Positions 1-8,914 of a stretch of 64,000 nt of DNA are shown piece by piece. Both the position numbers and the translations under genes were made by a program. The first letter of the stretch is position 1. The number at the start of each line of letters is the position of its first letter. The stretch spans positions 2,367,357-2,431,356 of the forward strand of contig NZ_LFZW01000001.1 of NCBI RefSeq assembly GCF_001183985.1. Reading direction: 5' to 3'. The DNA comes from Peribacillus loiseleuriae (lineage in GTDB: Bacteria; Bacillota; Bacilli; Bacillales; DSM-1321). Under the pieces are notes generated by a model that made no database searches, had not been told where the DNA came from, and worked only from the letters and a program-made list of their open reading frames with translations.

Positions 1-267
1 ATGGTAAACAAAACATTCAAAATTATTGATGAGTCAGGAATTCACGCTCGTCCAGCGACAATTTTAGTACAAACTGCAGGCAAATTTGATGCCAATATCA
101 CCTTAGAATACAAAGGTAAATCAGTAAATTTAAAATCAATTATGGGCGTAATGTCTTTAGGTATTCCAAAAGATGCGGTAATCAAAATTACGGCTGAAGG
201 ATCAGCTGAAAAAGAAGCCATTATATCATTAGAAGATTCTTTAAAGAAAGCGGGATTAGCAGAATAA
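1..267 (+). CDS. ptsH: HPr phosphocarrier protein of the PTS
   Basis: Small cytoplasmic phosphocarrier that passes phosphate from enzyme I to sugar-specific EII proteins and, through Ser46 phosphorylation, takes part in catabolite control in Firmicutes. The 88-residue length is typical. His15 lies in GIHARPAT and Ser46 in [11 protein letters not shown], so both regulatory sites are intact. The ORF starts at base 1, so its promoter and ribosome site are outside the window. The expected partner ptsI does not follow; only a weak ptsI-like trace is seen after the stop, which is unusual because ptsH and ptsI are normally one operon. Confidence 0.96.
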   Translation: MVNKTFKIIDESGIHARPATILVQTAGKFDANITLEYKGKSVNLKSIMGVMSLGIPKDAVIKITAEGSAEKEAIISLEDSLKKAGLAE

Positions 268-622
268 TCACAAAAGATATTTTAGGAATTGCTGTATACG
301 ATGGCTGCAGACAGTATGAACCAACGTGTTTCCTAATATATCAAGGCCATATAGCCCATCCATTTTAAGTTTGGTTAAAATGGTGATGAGTGTAGTAGTC
401 CACATATCATTAGGTGTCGTTAAAGGTGGCTGAATAAGAGAATAAATTAAATTGATTAATGACTCTAACGAGTGAGAGAGTTTTTCTGCATTTTATGTGA
501 GTTTGGCGAAATTTAATATGAAAACTGCCTTTTATATAGTATTATAAGGTATTTTTTTAAAACAAAGAGACTGATAATTCCTCCTTTTAAGAATATACAC
601 ATTATTAAAAGGAGGAATTATT
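268..622 (+). other. Gene-free stretch after ptsH; possible ptsI trace
   Basis: No intact ORF. Just after ptsH one frame reads DILGIAVYDG, resembling the start of enzyme I (usually ...ILGIAASDG...), then decays into stops. This is a weak inference. The 3' part carries the hairpin in front of gapN. Confidence 0.35.
574..621 (+). promoter_or_regulatory. Perfect 17-bp hairpin burying the gapN ribosome site
   Basis: Bases 574-590 and 605-621 are perfect reverse complements (17 bp) around a 14-nt loop. The 3' arm holds the AAAAGGAGGAATT ribosome site, two bases before the ATG at 623. In RNA the Shine-Dalgarno sequence would be fully paired. It could act as a translational switch, thermosensor or protein-binding site. 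There is no T run, so it is not a terminator. Confidence 0.7.
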
Positions 623-2004
623 ATGTCAACAAACGTATTATCTTTACCAGCTTATTATTTTTATATTAATGGGGAGTGAAGAGAAAGTAAGTCTAGTGAA
701 ACAATTAAAATCACTTCACCTTATATTGATGAAATGATTGGAAAAGTACAGGCGATTACGACTGAAGAGGTTGATCAGGCAGTTCATTTTGCTCAACAGG
801 AATAGAAAATATGGGCAGAAACCTCACTTCAAGAACGAGCAAAGTTTATGTATAAATGGCAGTTGAATTAGTAAATATGCAAGATGAAATCGCTGCAATA
901 ATTATGAAAGAGGTCGGCATAAGTCTTAAGGATGCAAAAAACGAAGTTGTACGGACTGCTGATTTAGTTACACTGTAGAAGAAGCACTACATATGCACGG
1001 TGAAAGTATGAAGGGAGACAGTTTCCCTGGAGGGGTAAAAACGAAGATCGCCATTATTGACCGTGTACCTTTAGGAGTTGTATTAGCGATCTCTCCGTTT
1101 AATTACCCGGTAAACCTAGCAGCAGCAAAATTGGCATCGGCATTGATTTCAGGTAATGCAGTTATCTTTAAGCTTGTACACAAGGGGCAATTAGTGGGAT
1201 TAAAATGATTGAGGCTCTTACAGAGCACAACTCCCAAAAGGGATTGTAAACTTGGTGACAGGACGGGATTCTGTGATTGGGGATTACCTTGTCGAGCATA
1301 AAGGAATTAATATGATTTCATTCACAGGGGGAACAATCACAGGTAAACATTTAGAGAAAAAAATCGCGATGATCCCACTTGTTCTTGAGCTTGGTGGAAA
1401 AGACCCTGGGATTGTCCGTAAAAACGCAGATCTGGAAGAAACTATAAAACAAATTATCAGCGGTGCGTTTTCATATTCAGGTCAACGTTGCACTACTATT
1501 AAACGAGTATTGTGCATGAGAGTGTAGCGGACGAGCTTGTAGGTATTTTAAAAGGTGAGAATGAAAAATTAGTAGTAGGTTCTCCAGAAGAAGGTAGCAC
1601 GGTTGTTCCGTGAATTGATGAGCAACCAGCAGATTTTGTCCAAGGTTTAATCGATGATGCCCTCGAAAAAGGCGCAACACTTGTAATAGGAAACAAGCGT
1701 GAACACAACTTAATTTATCCTCTCCTTTTATACGTGTATCTTCTGATAAAGAAGCGATTAAACTTGCTAACAAGTCTGAGTTTGGATTGCAAGCAAGTGT
1801 GTTTACAAAAGACATTAATAAAGCATTTGCAATTGCCAATAAGATTGAAACAGGAACGGTGCAAATAAATGGACGAACTGAACGCGGACCAGACCATTTC
1901 CCGTTTATCGGTGTAAAAGGGAACAGGCATGGGTGCACAAGGAATCTGTAAGAGCATTGAATCAATGACACGTGAAAAAAACAGTGTTAAACATTCGAGA
2001 GTAA
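623..2004 (+). pseudogene. gapN: NADP-dependent glyceraldehyde-3-phosphate dehydrogenase, broken
   Basis: Remnant of the non-phosphorylating GAPDH (aldehyde dehydrogenase superfamily) that oxidises glyceraldehyde-3-phosphate to 3-phosphoglycerate with NADP. The start is ATG 623 after a strong ribosome site. An in-frame TGA interrupts the N-terminus after INGE and a TAG follows after FAQQE. Several frameshifts lie further on (near 855, 975, 1190, 1240, 1500 and 1710, and in the A run near 1976). The ALDH catalytic signatures are still readable: LELGGKDPGIV (general-base Glu) near 1390 and SGQRCTT (nucleophile Cys) near 1480. The natural end is probably TAA 2002-2004. The many independent lesions argue for real decay rather than one sequencing error. 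Confidence 0.9.
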
Positions 2005-2297
2005 TCGAAACTATTATTTAATTTATGGATGAAAGAAATACCCACTTTGTCTACCCTGAACTCTTATCAATCATACTAGTATATTTACTTAGTAGTCTCC
2101 TTTTATTATAAGCCACATAGCTGCTGGTATTGATTAAAGAGAAATTTACACAGAACAAAGTAGTACTCATTATACCTTACATAGAACAGTGAATATGTTT
2201 GTCCAATCGTTTAAACCTCCTTATAATTGATTAATTTTATTGATTAAATCGTCTTTGCTTAGTTTTGAATTGGAAATACGGGATTTCTATGGTATCA
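2005..2297. other. Intergenic, no gene seen
   Basis: AT-rich spacer between the gapN remnant and the GntR gene. No ORF with a ribosome site was found. Confidence 0.5.
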
Positions 2298-2325
2298 TTT
2301 AATGTAATGACAATAATACATTAAA
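2298..2325 (+). promoter_or_regulatory. Inverted-repeat operator before the GntR gene
   Basis: TTTAATGTA (2298-2306) and TACATTAAA (2317-2325) form perfect 9-bp arms separated by 10 bp, 17 bp upstream of the regulator start. Position and symmetry suggest an autoregulatory GntR operator; this is an inference. Confidence 0.55.
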
Positions 2326-2342
2326 GTGAGGGACGACTAGAA

Positions 2343-3074
2343 ATGGTGCGGAAACTAAACAAAATGAATGAAGCCCAACCGTTATATGCGCAAATAGCAG
2401 ATGATTTGCGTTTTAAAATACAAACGGAAGAATGGAAGGTAGGCGATCAAATCCCGCCTGAGCTTGAGCTGTGCGAGTTATACAAGGTTAGCCGTATTAC
2501 TGTTAGAAAAGCAATTGACGTGTTGGTCCGTAAAAATTTACTTTACCGGGAACGTGCAAAAGGAACTTTTGTGGGGGACGGGGAGGAATCGGAAAATAAT
2601 CATATTACATTTGTACGCAGTTTTACCAATGAAATGAAAGAAATCGGGAAAAAAGCAGAAACGCTCTTTGCTGAGGTAGGTATTATTAAAGCAAACAAAA
2701 CACTAGCAAAACATTTGGAGATTAATGTTGGGGATGAAGTGTTGCAGCTTAAGCGTCTGCGCGGCACCGAAAATATTGCTTTTGCGTTTTTTGTTAGTGC
2801 AATTCCTTTTACGCATGAATATTCGCTTGACAGTAATGATTATTATGGCTCTTTTTATGAATATTTAAGCCAATTTGGTATCAGTATTGATCAACAGAAA
2901 GAATATATTGAAGCGGTGTTGGCTCCAAGTGAGGCTCAGAAGTTACTTGGTATTAATAACGAACCAGTATTAAAACGTGTTAGGATGACAAGTCAGAAAG
3001 AGAGTAATTTTAGAGAATATAGCGAGTGTTATTATATTGGTAGTCAATACAGATATTATATTGATTTTAGTTGA
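2343..3074 (+). CDS. GntR-family (HutC/UTRA) transcriptional regulator
   Basis: DNA-binding repressor with an N-terminal winged helix (about residues 12-80; recognition region around SRITVRKAIDVL) followed by a UTRA ligand-sensing domain (about 100-235). The 243-residue length is normal for the HutC subfamily, which often senses sugar phosphates or amino sugars. The start at ATG 2343 follows GTGAGGGACG. A 9-bp inverted repeat just upstream is a likely operator. No intact target gene is adjacent: upstream is the decayed gapN and downstream are repeats, so its regulon cannot be read from context. Confidence 0.88.
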   Translation: MVRKLNKMNEAQPLYAQIADDLRFKIQTEEWKVGDQIPPELELCELYKVSRITVRKAIDVLVRKNLLYRERAKGTFVGDGEESENNHITFVRSFTNEMKEIGKKAETLFAEVGIIKANKTLAKHLEINVGDEVLQLKRLRGTENIAFAFFVSAIPFTHEYSLDSNDYYGSFYEYLSQFGISIDQQKEYIEAVLAPSEAQKLLGINNEPVLKRVRMTSQKESNFREYSECYYIGSQYRYYIDFS

Positions 3075-3330
3075 AAACGAAAACGCATTACCCCGCAGTT
3101 ATGGAGTTGAAGTGACCCCCTTAGGTTGGACTAATAATCCTACTTAGGGGGGATTTGGTTAAGGTTTTCAAGTGAAAATAGAGAAAAGGTGGTTCTGGTG
3201 CAAATATGACCTGTTAGAAACATAGAATCTCAATATCCTTTTCATCTATGAATTATGAAGCTACTCCAAATAATTTATGTATAAATTCAATCTCACTTTG
3301 GACAGACTTCACCCCTTGTTGAATGAATGC

Positions 3331-3383
3331 AAAGACTCCTGTCATCCAAATACTTAAACAGTATTTGGATGACAGGAGTCTTT
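3331..3383. repeat. Perfect 24-bp inverted repeat
   Basis: Bases 3331-3354 and 3360-3383 are perfect reverse complements around a 5-nt loop (TAAAC). This is longer than a usual terminator and lacks a clean T run. It could be a bidirectional terminator or a mobile-element end. Confidence 0.7.
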
Positions 3384-3452
3384 ATTAAATATTAGTAAAG
3401 CTACTAACGGGAGTGGTGTCGGCTACGCTGGCATTACCCCTTCTTAGAGAAT

Positions 3453-3490
3453 ACACCCGTTCAAAAAAGTAGACTTTTATGAACGGGTGT
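3453..3490. terminator. Hairpin followed by T run
   Basis: ACACCCGTTC (3453-3462) pairs with GAACGGGTGT (3481-3490), with inner AAAAAAGT/ACTTTT pairing, followed by TTTTTTG. It resembles an intrinsic terminator. The GTTC/GAAC motif is shared with the resolvase upstream region that follows. Confidence 0.6.
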
Positions 3491-3517
3491 TTTTTGTTTG
3501 AAAACTGTCAATATTGG

Positions 3518-3580
3518 CGTTCGTAAAACTTTAAAATTAATTTATGAACGTTCATTTAATTATATATACTTTTATGAACG
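3518..3580 (+). promoter_or_regulatory. res-like inverted repeats upstream of the resolvase remnant
   Basis: Repeated CGTTC...GAACG dyads (3518-3550 and 3549-3580) precede the resolvase start. A matching dyad (63263-63294) precedes the intact copy. Resolvases bind such sites beside their own gene; assignment as res is inferred. Confidence 0.5.
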
Positions 3581-3627
3581 ATTTTTGATAGAATAATAGA
3601 AAAAGAACCAAAATGAAGGAGTTTTAA

Positions 3628-3678
3628 ATGGACGTTCGAAAATTTGGATACATACGAGTTAGTAGCAAAGATAAATAG
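3628..3678 (+). pseudogene. Serine resolvase remnant with internal deletion
   Basis: The first 15 codons (MDVRKFGYIRVSSKD) match the intact resolvase at 63342 almost exactly, including the catalytic-Ser region RVSS. After GAT the sequence jumps to AAATAG followed by AAGAAACACG. That resembles the stop codon and trailing bases of the intact gene (TAATAGGAGAAACACG at its end). This is an internal deletion of roughly 570 bp rather than truncation by the neighbouring IS. Confidence 0.8.
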
Positions 3679-3712
3679 AAGAAACACGTCAAAAAAGGAG
3701 CCTTTGCCGATA

Positions 3713-5205
3713 TGAACTGTAACCCGAATAATGGACACTTATAAAAAAGTGCCATATATTCGGGTTTTTCTATGTCCTAAGACAGAAAACCCGTTTATAA
3801 TAAAAGCAATTATTGTGGACGGAGGATTTACATGAGTAAGAACCTATTTACGGAATTTCAAATTAAAGAGTTAGAGAAGAATCCTAACGTTTTACGTGTT
3901 TCTGAACGTTCTATATCTTATGTTCCTGAATTCAAAGTAAAGGCTGCAATGGAATAACGAAGTGGAAAATTACTTTCTCAAATCTTTATCGAAAATGGTT
4001 TTAATCTTGAGTTGATCGGTAAAAACCAACCAAAAAGATGTCTTCAAAGGTGGCGCGACACCTTTGAGAAATTTGGTGAAGTTGGGCTTCAGTCAGATCG
4101 TAGAGGCAAATCCAGTACAGGACGCCCTTCATCAAAGGAACTATCTGCTGAAGAAAAGCTCAAAAAGGCTGAAGCCAGAATAAAATTCTTAGAAGCTGAA
4201 AATGACTTCTTAAAAAAGCTAGAGGATCTAGAAAGGCAGGCGTTGAGGGAAAAACGTTATTAACACGATCAGAGGAATATCAACTTATCGAGCAAAGCAT
4301 TCGTCAACACCAATTAAAAAACTCAGTAAGTTTTCTATGTGGGCTAGCTGGCGTAAGTAAAAGTGGGTATTATGCTTGGTTAAAGGCAGTCTCGATTCGC
4401 CAACGTAAAGATGAAGAGGATCAAAAGGACATTAAATGAATCCAATATATTTTCAATCAGAAAAAACAAAAAGTAGGGGCACTACAAATTAAAATGATTT
4501 TAGAAAATGATTATTATGTTGTAATGAATCAGAAGAAAATTAGACGGTTAATGCGTACATATCAACTTAGTACAAAGGTTAGAATGGCAAAGCCTTATAA
4601 GAAAATGGCAAAAGCAACACAAGAACATGGGACACGCGCTAACCTCTTAAATCGTGAATTTAATCAAGAAGAGCCAGGGAAAGTGTTATTAACGGATATC
4701 ACTTATCTGTATTATGCGCATGGACAAAAAGCCGATTTATCCTGTATTAAAGATGGCAGCACAAATGAAATACTCGCCCATTATCTGTCCACTTCTTTAG
4801 AAATGGATATTGTTTATAAAACTTTGGAAAAGCTTAATGAAACTACACAGAGACATTTTCATCCAGGAGCTAACCTGCATTCGGACCAGGGTTTCCATTA
4901 CACTCATCCCCTCTTTCAAGAGAAAGTAAAGAAACTAAGAATGACACAATCCATGTCTCGTAAGGGTAATTGTTGGGATAATGCTCCAATGGAATCGTTC
5001 TTTGGCCATTTTAAAGATGAAGTCGATTATAAAGAATGTAGTAGTTTAAATGAATTAAAACATATAGTGGATTCTTATGTCGAGGAGTATAACAATCGTC
5101 GTTACCAGTGGGAATTGAAAAAGATGACCCCGGTTCAGTACCGAGATCATCTAATTGCAGCATAGGACCTTTTATTAAACTGTCCATATTATGGGTTACA
5201 GTTCA
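3713..5205 (+). mobile_element. IS3-family insertion sequence, inactive
   Basis: Terminal inverted repeats start TGAACTGTAACCC at 3713 and end GGGTTACAGTTCA at 5205, enclosing 1493 bp with the two-frame orfA/orfB arrangement of the IS3 family (IS150-like). No clear target-site duplication is visible. Both reading frames carry stops, so it cannot move by itself. Its right end cuts a TraX-like gene. Confidence 0.85.
3832..5165 (+). pseudogene. IS3-family transposase (orfA + orfB), broken
   Basis: orfA starts at ATG 3832 after GGAGG and has a premature TAA near 3957. It then continues in frame as a helix-turn-helix and leucine-zipper region to 4263 (EKLKKAEARIKFLEAEND). orfB follows in another frame, has a TGA near 4437, and resumes as a 223-residue rve core from 4494 to 5165. 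The DDE triad is readable: D in LLTDITYLYY, D in LHSDQGFHYT and E in NAPMESFFGHFK. The core is intact but the N-terminal halves of both proteins are not. Confidence 0.88.
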
Positions 5206-5539
5206 GTTTTACCTGTCTTTTATCCAATATATAAATTACTAGAACAATTACAAATAAAGTTGCAAAGAAATTATTTGTGATAAATTCCCCTGTTGAACTA
5301 TAGGCAATATTAACACCTAAATTAATAAAGGCCATAGCAACTCCTGAAAAATACAAACGTAACATGCATTTCCGTCTGTTAGATGTATGTTTGTATCCTA
5401 AAACAACACAATATACGAAAATTGGGGCAGCCAACCTGCCAATCCATCTTAAAAATTCTGGAGTACCAGGGATGAATTGCCCTGTGTGATCAATAAACAT
5501 AGAAACTAATGTGATTAATTTAAGTAATGTAGTAGTCAT
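5189..5539 (-). pseudogene. TraX-family membrane protein, truncated by the IS
   Basis: The N-terminal part of a TraX-like integral membrane protein starts at ATG 5539 after GAGGG. It has features typical of the family: KLITLVSMFIDHTG at the start, RWIGRLAAPIFVY in the second helix and further hydrophobic segments. Native sequence ends at about 5206, where IS3-family DNA begins; the last residues (KLNCNP) are read from the IS terminal repeat. Family members are about 220-250 residues, so roughly half is missing. The missing part is not found on the other side of the IS, so a deletion followed insertion. Confidence 0.75.
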
Positions 5540-5573
5540 TTAAATATTCCCTCACTCTTATAAAAGGCAAACA

Positions 5574-5693
5574 AAACCTCCTATTTGGAGTTTTTGTTCA
5601 TTCTTTATAGTTATCATTGTACATGATGCTCCGGGTGATCCAGGTTCGGATGCATCCAAAGCAGCCATTGAAAATACTAGAAAAGGGGAAAAT
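5574..5693 (+). repeat. Decayed gene tail duplicated at 38.24-38.36 kb
   Basis: One frame reads FIVIIVHDAPGDPGSDASKA... to a stop near 5697. A homologous stretch near 38240-38357 reads FIVIIVHDAMGALGSDAHKA... Both follow a CCTATTTGGAG motif. The parent gene is not recognised with confidence. Confidence 0.5.
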
Positions 5694-5727
5694 TGAATGT
5701 ACGAAAATAACTAAAATCATACATTCA
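5694..5727. repeat. Short dispersed palindromic repeat, copy 1 of 3
   Basis: 34-bp unit with TGAATGTA and TACATTCA arms around CGAAAATAACTAAAATCA. The other copies are at 25734-25767 and 30467-30500; all are followed by A-rich sequence and CTTCTTCA. Confidence 0.75.
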
Positions 5728-5893
5728 AAAAACCTCTTCTTCAGATGATAAATTAATACTCATTAAATTGTCCTTTATTTTAGGCGATTATTTATTTATA
5801 AAAAAATCAAAAAAGTTTAAGCCAAATTGAACTTTCAATTGTCTAATATAGGTAGCACAAAAAAGAGAGGGGGGAACTACTATTATACGATTA

Positions 5894-6406
5894 GTGAAAA
5901 AAGCTCAAAAAGGGAACGGCGAAGCCTTTTTAACGCTTTTCCAACAATATGAAGTAGATATTTATCGAATGGCTTATGTATATGTCAAAAACAAAGAAGA
6001 TGCTTTAGACGTAGTTCAAGAAGTAGCATATCAATCATTTAAAAAGATAGATACATTGAAAAAACCAGAATATTTTAAAACCTGGCTGATGAAAATTACG
6101 ATGAACTGTGCAATCAATTTAATAAAAAAAAATAGTAAGGTGGTTCTAATAAGATCAGAATACGAGGAGTTTATAGAAACCGAAGAAGAAGAAGATATTC
6201 CTCTTACTTTATCACTACAAGACTTGATAGATGGTTTGGAAGTGGAAGAAAAAAGTGTTGTACTTTTAAGGTTTTATCAAAATCATACCTTTAAAGAAAT
6301 TGCTGAGCTGTTAGATATGCCAATGGGAACCGCAAAATCAGTTTTATATAGAGCTTTAAAGAAACTTAGAAATAAATATTTGAAAGGAGATGGTGTTAAT
6401 GAGTAA
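5894..6406 (+). CDS. ECF-type RNA polymerase sigma factor
   Basis: Extracytoplasmic-function sigma factor of 170 residues. Region 2 covers about residues 10-75 (YVKNKEDALDVVQEVAYQSF) and region 4 about 110-165 (FKEIAELLDMPMGTAKSVLYRA, helix-turn-helix). It resembles the SigV/SigW type. GTG 5894 is the first standard start, but the ribosome site GAGAGGGGGGAA is about 17 nt upstream. The in-frame ATT 5882 or ATA 5885 sits at a better distance and gives the familiar IRLVKKAQKG start. The stop overlaps the next gene by 8 bp, the usual sigma/anti-sigma arrangement. Confidence 0.9.
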   Translation: MKKAQKGNGEAFLTLFQQYEVDIYRMAYVYVKNKEDALDVVQEVAYQSFKKIDTLKKPEYFKTWLMKITMNCAINLIKKNSKVVLIRSEYEEFIETEEEEDIPLTLSLQDLIDGLEVEEKSVVLLRFYQNHTFKEIAELLDMPMGTAKSVLYRALKKLRNKYLKGDGVNE

Positions 6407-7163
6407 TAAAATAAAACAAGAGGTTGATAAAATTGATATCCCAAAAGAACTTCATAAGAGAAGTGAAATGGGCATTTTAAAAGCGAAGAACGAAAGGCAA
6501 AGAAGTAGAAAAAGAAATAATGTAAAAGGCATCGTTGTAGCTGCTGGTTTACTTGTATCTATTGGAATATTCTCTTTAGTTAATAATAATTTTATTAAAA
6601 ATAGTACAACACCTAATCCTGATCAAAATACGGTTGCTGTCACTGAATCAGCAACGGACAGCATTCGTACGGTTGATATTGAAGCTAATTATTTTGTGTA
6701 TGAAACGGTGGACAAGCTCAGCCAAGGCGCTGATATTATTCTCGTCGCATCCCCCATAGATGACTTTGCTAACCGCGAGCATCGCTCGACGAAGTTCGAA
6801 GACGGCGCCATCCAAGACTTCTATACGCTAACAAATCTAAACGTCGAGCACATAATCAAGCAGCCTAAAGGAATGAACATTGGCTCACAAATGCAAGTAA
6901 ATGAACCGGTTAGTATCATTACAGAAGCTGACAAACAACAAACAAAAGTTACAGTAGAGGAATACCGCGAGATGAAGCAAGGCAGGCGTTATATCGTGTT
7001 CCTGAAGAACAATGGCATGGGTGGCTATAGCGTTATCAATATGAACAACGGTAAGTTCAACCTTGATGGCGGCGATGCACAGGACATTCCAACAAACACA
7101 AATGAGAAAGCGTTCAAAGAAAGGCTGAAGAAAGATATTCAATCAAAGTTCAACGTGAAGTAA
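6399..7163 (+). CDS. Anti-sigma-like membrane protein, possibly chimeric
   Basis: The start at ATG 6399 lies 8 nt after AAAGGAGA and overlaps the sigma gene. The N-terminal 45 residues are basic and cytoplasmic, followed by one membrane helix (GIVVAAGLLVSIGIFSLV) and an extracytoplasmic domain of about 180 residues. The head fits an RsiV-like anti-sigma factor. From about base 6700 the DNA becomes GC-richer and codon use changes. The rest (from VDKLSQGADIILVASP to the end) looks like a separate secreted-domain family with KQGRRYIVFL and a polar C-terminus. The gene may be a fusion of an anti-sigma N-terminus and a transferred tail. Confidence 0.65.
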   Translation: MSNKIKQEVDKIDIPKELHKRSEMGILKAKNERQRSRKRNNVKGIVVAAGLLVSIGIFSLVNNNFIKNSTTPNPDQNTVAVTESATDSIRTVDIEANYFVYETVDKLSQGADIILVASPIDDFANREHRSTKFEDGAIQDFYTLTNLNVEHIIKQPKGMNIGSQMQVNEPVSIITEADKQQTKVTVEEYREMKQGRRYIVFLKNNGMGGYSVINMNNGKFNLDGGDAQDIPTNTNEKAFKERLKKDIQSKFNVK

Positions 7164-7376
7164 TCCTACTAAGCCCAGTATGTTTGCGTAACAAAAATTA
7201 TGAGTTTCGTTACAGGGTTTGTATAAAAATTCCGCTTTATAAAAAGTAGTAAAGTTAAAAGCTTCAGTTACCCTATTACGCAATTGCCCCTTATAAGGAT
7301 ATGGCGCTGAGCTATCTTATAATACTATAGGAGCCATGAGACAAAAAATAAAGATGAATGTATTAGACAAGAGTAA

Positions 7377-7420
7377 AAGGGTGAGGGATATTAGTCATGA
7401 TAATATCCCTCACCCTTTAT
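7377..7420. terminator. Strong bidirectional hairpin
   Basis: AAAGGGTGAGGGATATTA pairs with TAATATCCCTCACCCTTT (18 bp, 7-nt loop). It lies between the convergent anti-sigma and MocR genes. Confidence 0.8.
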
Positions 7421-7457
7421 GCTTTCGAAATAAGGATAGTTTTGCCTTACTGAAAGA

Positions 7458-8798
7458 TTATAAAAAGTAGTTTTGGGGATTTTTTAATGCACTTGCAATT
7501 TTCTTAATTCCATCTTCAATTCGATAGGCGTCAACATTTGAAACATTCAACTTCAAAATCCGTTCGTGGTAAAAGTCATCTAAATAATTTCTTTCAACTG
7601 AATCCAGATATATGCCTTCTTCTTGCAAATGATAAACAAATGATTTCAAATTCACACGCTTGGGCAACACAATATGACTATGCATTACAATTTCTGATGT
7701 TGATTCGTAGGTAGGTAAATGATCTTGTACTGATTGATGTAGAATTTTCGCACGTGCATGATAGATGTTACTGACTTTCGTTTTATTATGTTCAAACATA
7801 CCATTTTTCAAATAGAGATATAATGCGGCTTGTGAAATCATAGAGCTGTCGATATCCGTTGTCATTTTGTATTTTTGAAAAATGTCAATAATTGAAGGAG
7901 GAAGAACCGCCAATCCAACTCTTAACCCAGGAAACATAATTTTTGAAAAGCTTTTTAAATAGATGACTTTATCATGGTAATCATCAGTAAAAAGAGGATC
8001 ATGCTTTGGATTGTATTCAAAATCTACTAAATAATCATCTTCTAAAATGTATACATTATATTGGTGTGCTAATTGTAAAATAGCCTCTTTTTCTTTTTTA
8101 CCGTATGAAGATCCTAAAGGATTATGAAAGCGTGGCATTGTATAAAAAAATTTAATATCTTCTTCATGAAATATTTGTTCTAGTCGACCTAAATCAATAC
8201 CTTTCGCGGTACGTTGAATTCCTATTGCTGGAAGCTGTAAGGTTTTCAGCAGATCCATATATAAATGATAGCTAGGTTGTTCAACTAGAATGGTGGAACG
8301 ATTATTTGGAAAGGGCATAATACTTAATAAAGAAAGAGCCTGTTGAACACCTGTAGTGATGAAAATCTGTTCGTTATGCGTGAATACTTGGTAAGATTCT
8401 AACAGTTTTTTAGCTTCTGCTATGAGTGGAGGCCAACCTTTTGGCGTTCCGTAGCGAAATAATTCTTCTTGATAGGTATCAATTGCTTTATTTGTGCAGT
8501 GTTGAAATTCTTTATAAGGAAATGCATGCCAAGTAGGAGATGCGCTTGCAAAGTCAATTATGTCAGTGGACAATGGGGTTTTGAAGACGTGATTATCCAC
8601 AACATAATAACCACTTTTCGGTAGAGCATAAATAATATGTTGCTCCTCCAATTTCTTTAAAGCAGTCAATACCGTGCTTTTACTACAAGAATATTGGTGT
8701 GTTAAATTTCGAATGGATGGTAATTTTGCACCGGTCGAAAATTTACCAGACTGAATTTGCATCAGAAGTGATTGATAGATTGATTCATATTTAAGCAT
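7458..8798 (-). CDS. MocR-type GntR/aminotransferase transcriptional regulator
   Basis: 446-residue fusion of an N-terminal GntR winged helix (residues about 1-70, with CSKSTVLTALKKLEEQ) and a fold-type I aminotransferase domain (about 100-446) that binds PLP. The Schiff-base lysine is in SFSKIMFPGLRVG; the LEDDYLVDFEYN motif and GVQQALSLL are also present. The start is one of two tandem ATGs (8801, 8798) behind AGGAGG; 8798 has better spacing. It is divergent from the EamA exporters, with a perfect 11-bp inverted repeat between them, so it probably controls itself and the exporters. MocR regulators often pair with transporters. Confidence 0.9.
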   Translation of the reverse strand: MLKYESIYQSLLMQIQSGKFSTGAKLPSIRNLTHQYSCSKSTVLTALKKLEEQHIIYALPKSGYYVVDNHVFKTPLSTDIIDFASASPTWHAFPYKEFQHCTNKAIDTYQEELFRYGTPKGWPPLIAEAKKLLESYQVFTHNEQIFITTGVQQALSLLSIMPFPNNRSTILVEQPSYHLYMDLLKTLQLPAIGIQRTAKGIDLGRLEQIFHEEDIKFFYTMPRFHNPLGSSYGKKEKEAILQLAHQYNVYILEDDYLVDFEYNPKHDPLFTDDYHDKVIYLKSFSKIMFPGLRVGLAVLPPSIIDIFQKYKMTTDIDSSMISQAALYLYLKNGMFEHNKTKVSNIYHARAKILHQSVQDHLPTYESTSEIVMHSHIVLPKRVNLKSFVYHLQEEGIYLDSVERNYLDDFYHERILKLNVSNVDAYRIEDGIKKIASALKNPQNYFL

Positions 8799-8811
8799 CA
8801 TAAACCTCCTT

Positions 8812-8837
8812 ACACATCTGTATCGGTACAGATGTGT
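8812..8837. promoter_or_regulatory. MocR operator candidate
   Basis: ACACATCTGTA (8812-8822) and TACAGATGTGT (8827-8837) are perfect 11-bp arms around TCGG, placed between the MocR gene and the divergent exporter genes. The TGTATCGGTACA core resembles known MocR sites. Confidence 0.65.
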
Positions 8838-8914
8838 ATTTTTTATATCGTAAAGGTTATTATTATCTCTTACGATAATGGTACCGGCCGGATCAATATA
8901 AGGGGGTAATCGAA

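Noticed and set aside
1477-1971. Minus-strand ORFs inside the gapN remnant
   Set aside because: Shadows of the decayed plus-strand gene; no ribosome site and no protein-like composition.
3556-3738. 60-codon minus-strand ORF over the resolvase remnant
   Set aside because: Shadow of the res/resolvase sequence; the same antisense frame appears opposite the intact copy at 63.3 kb.
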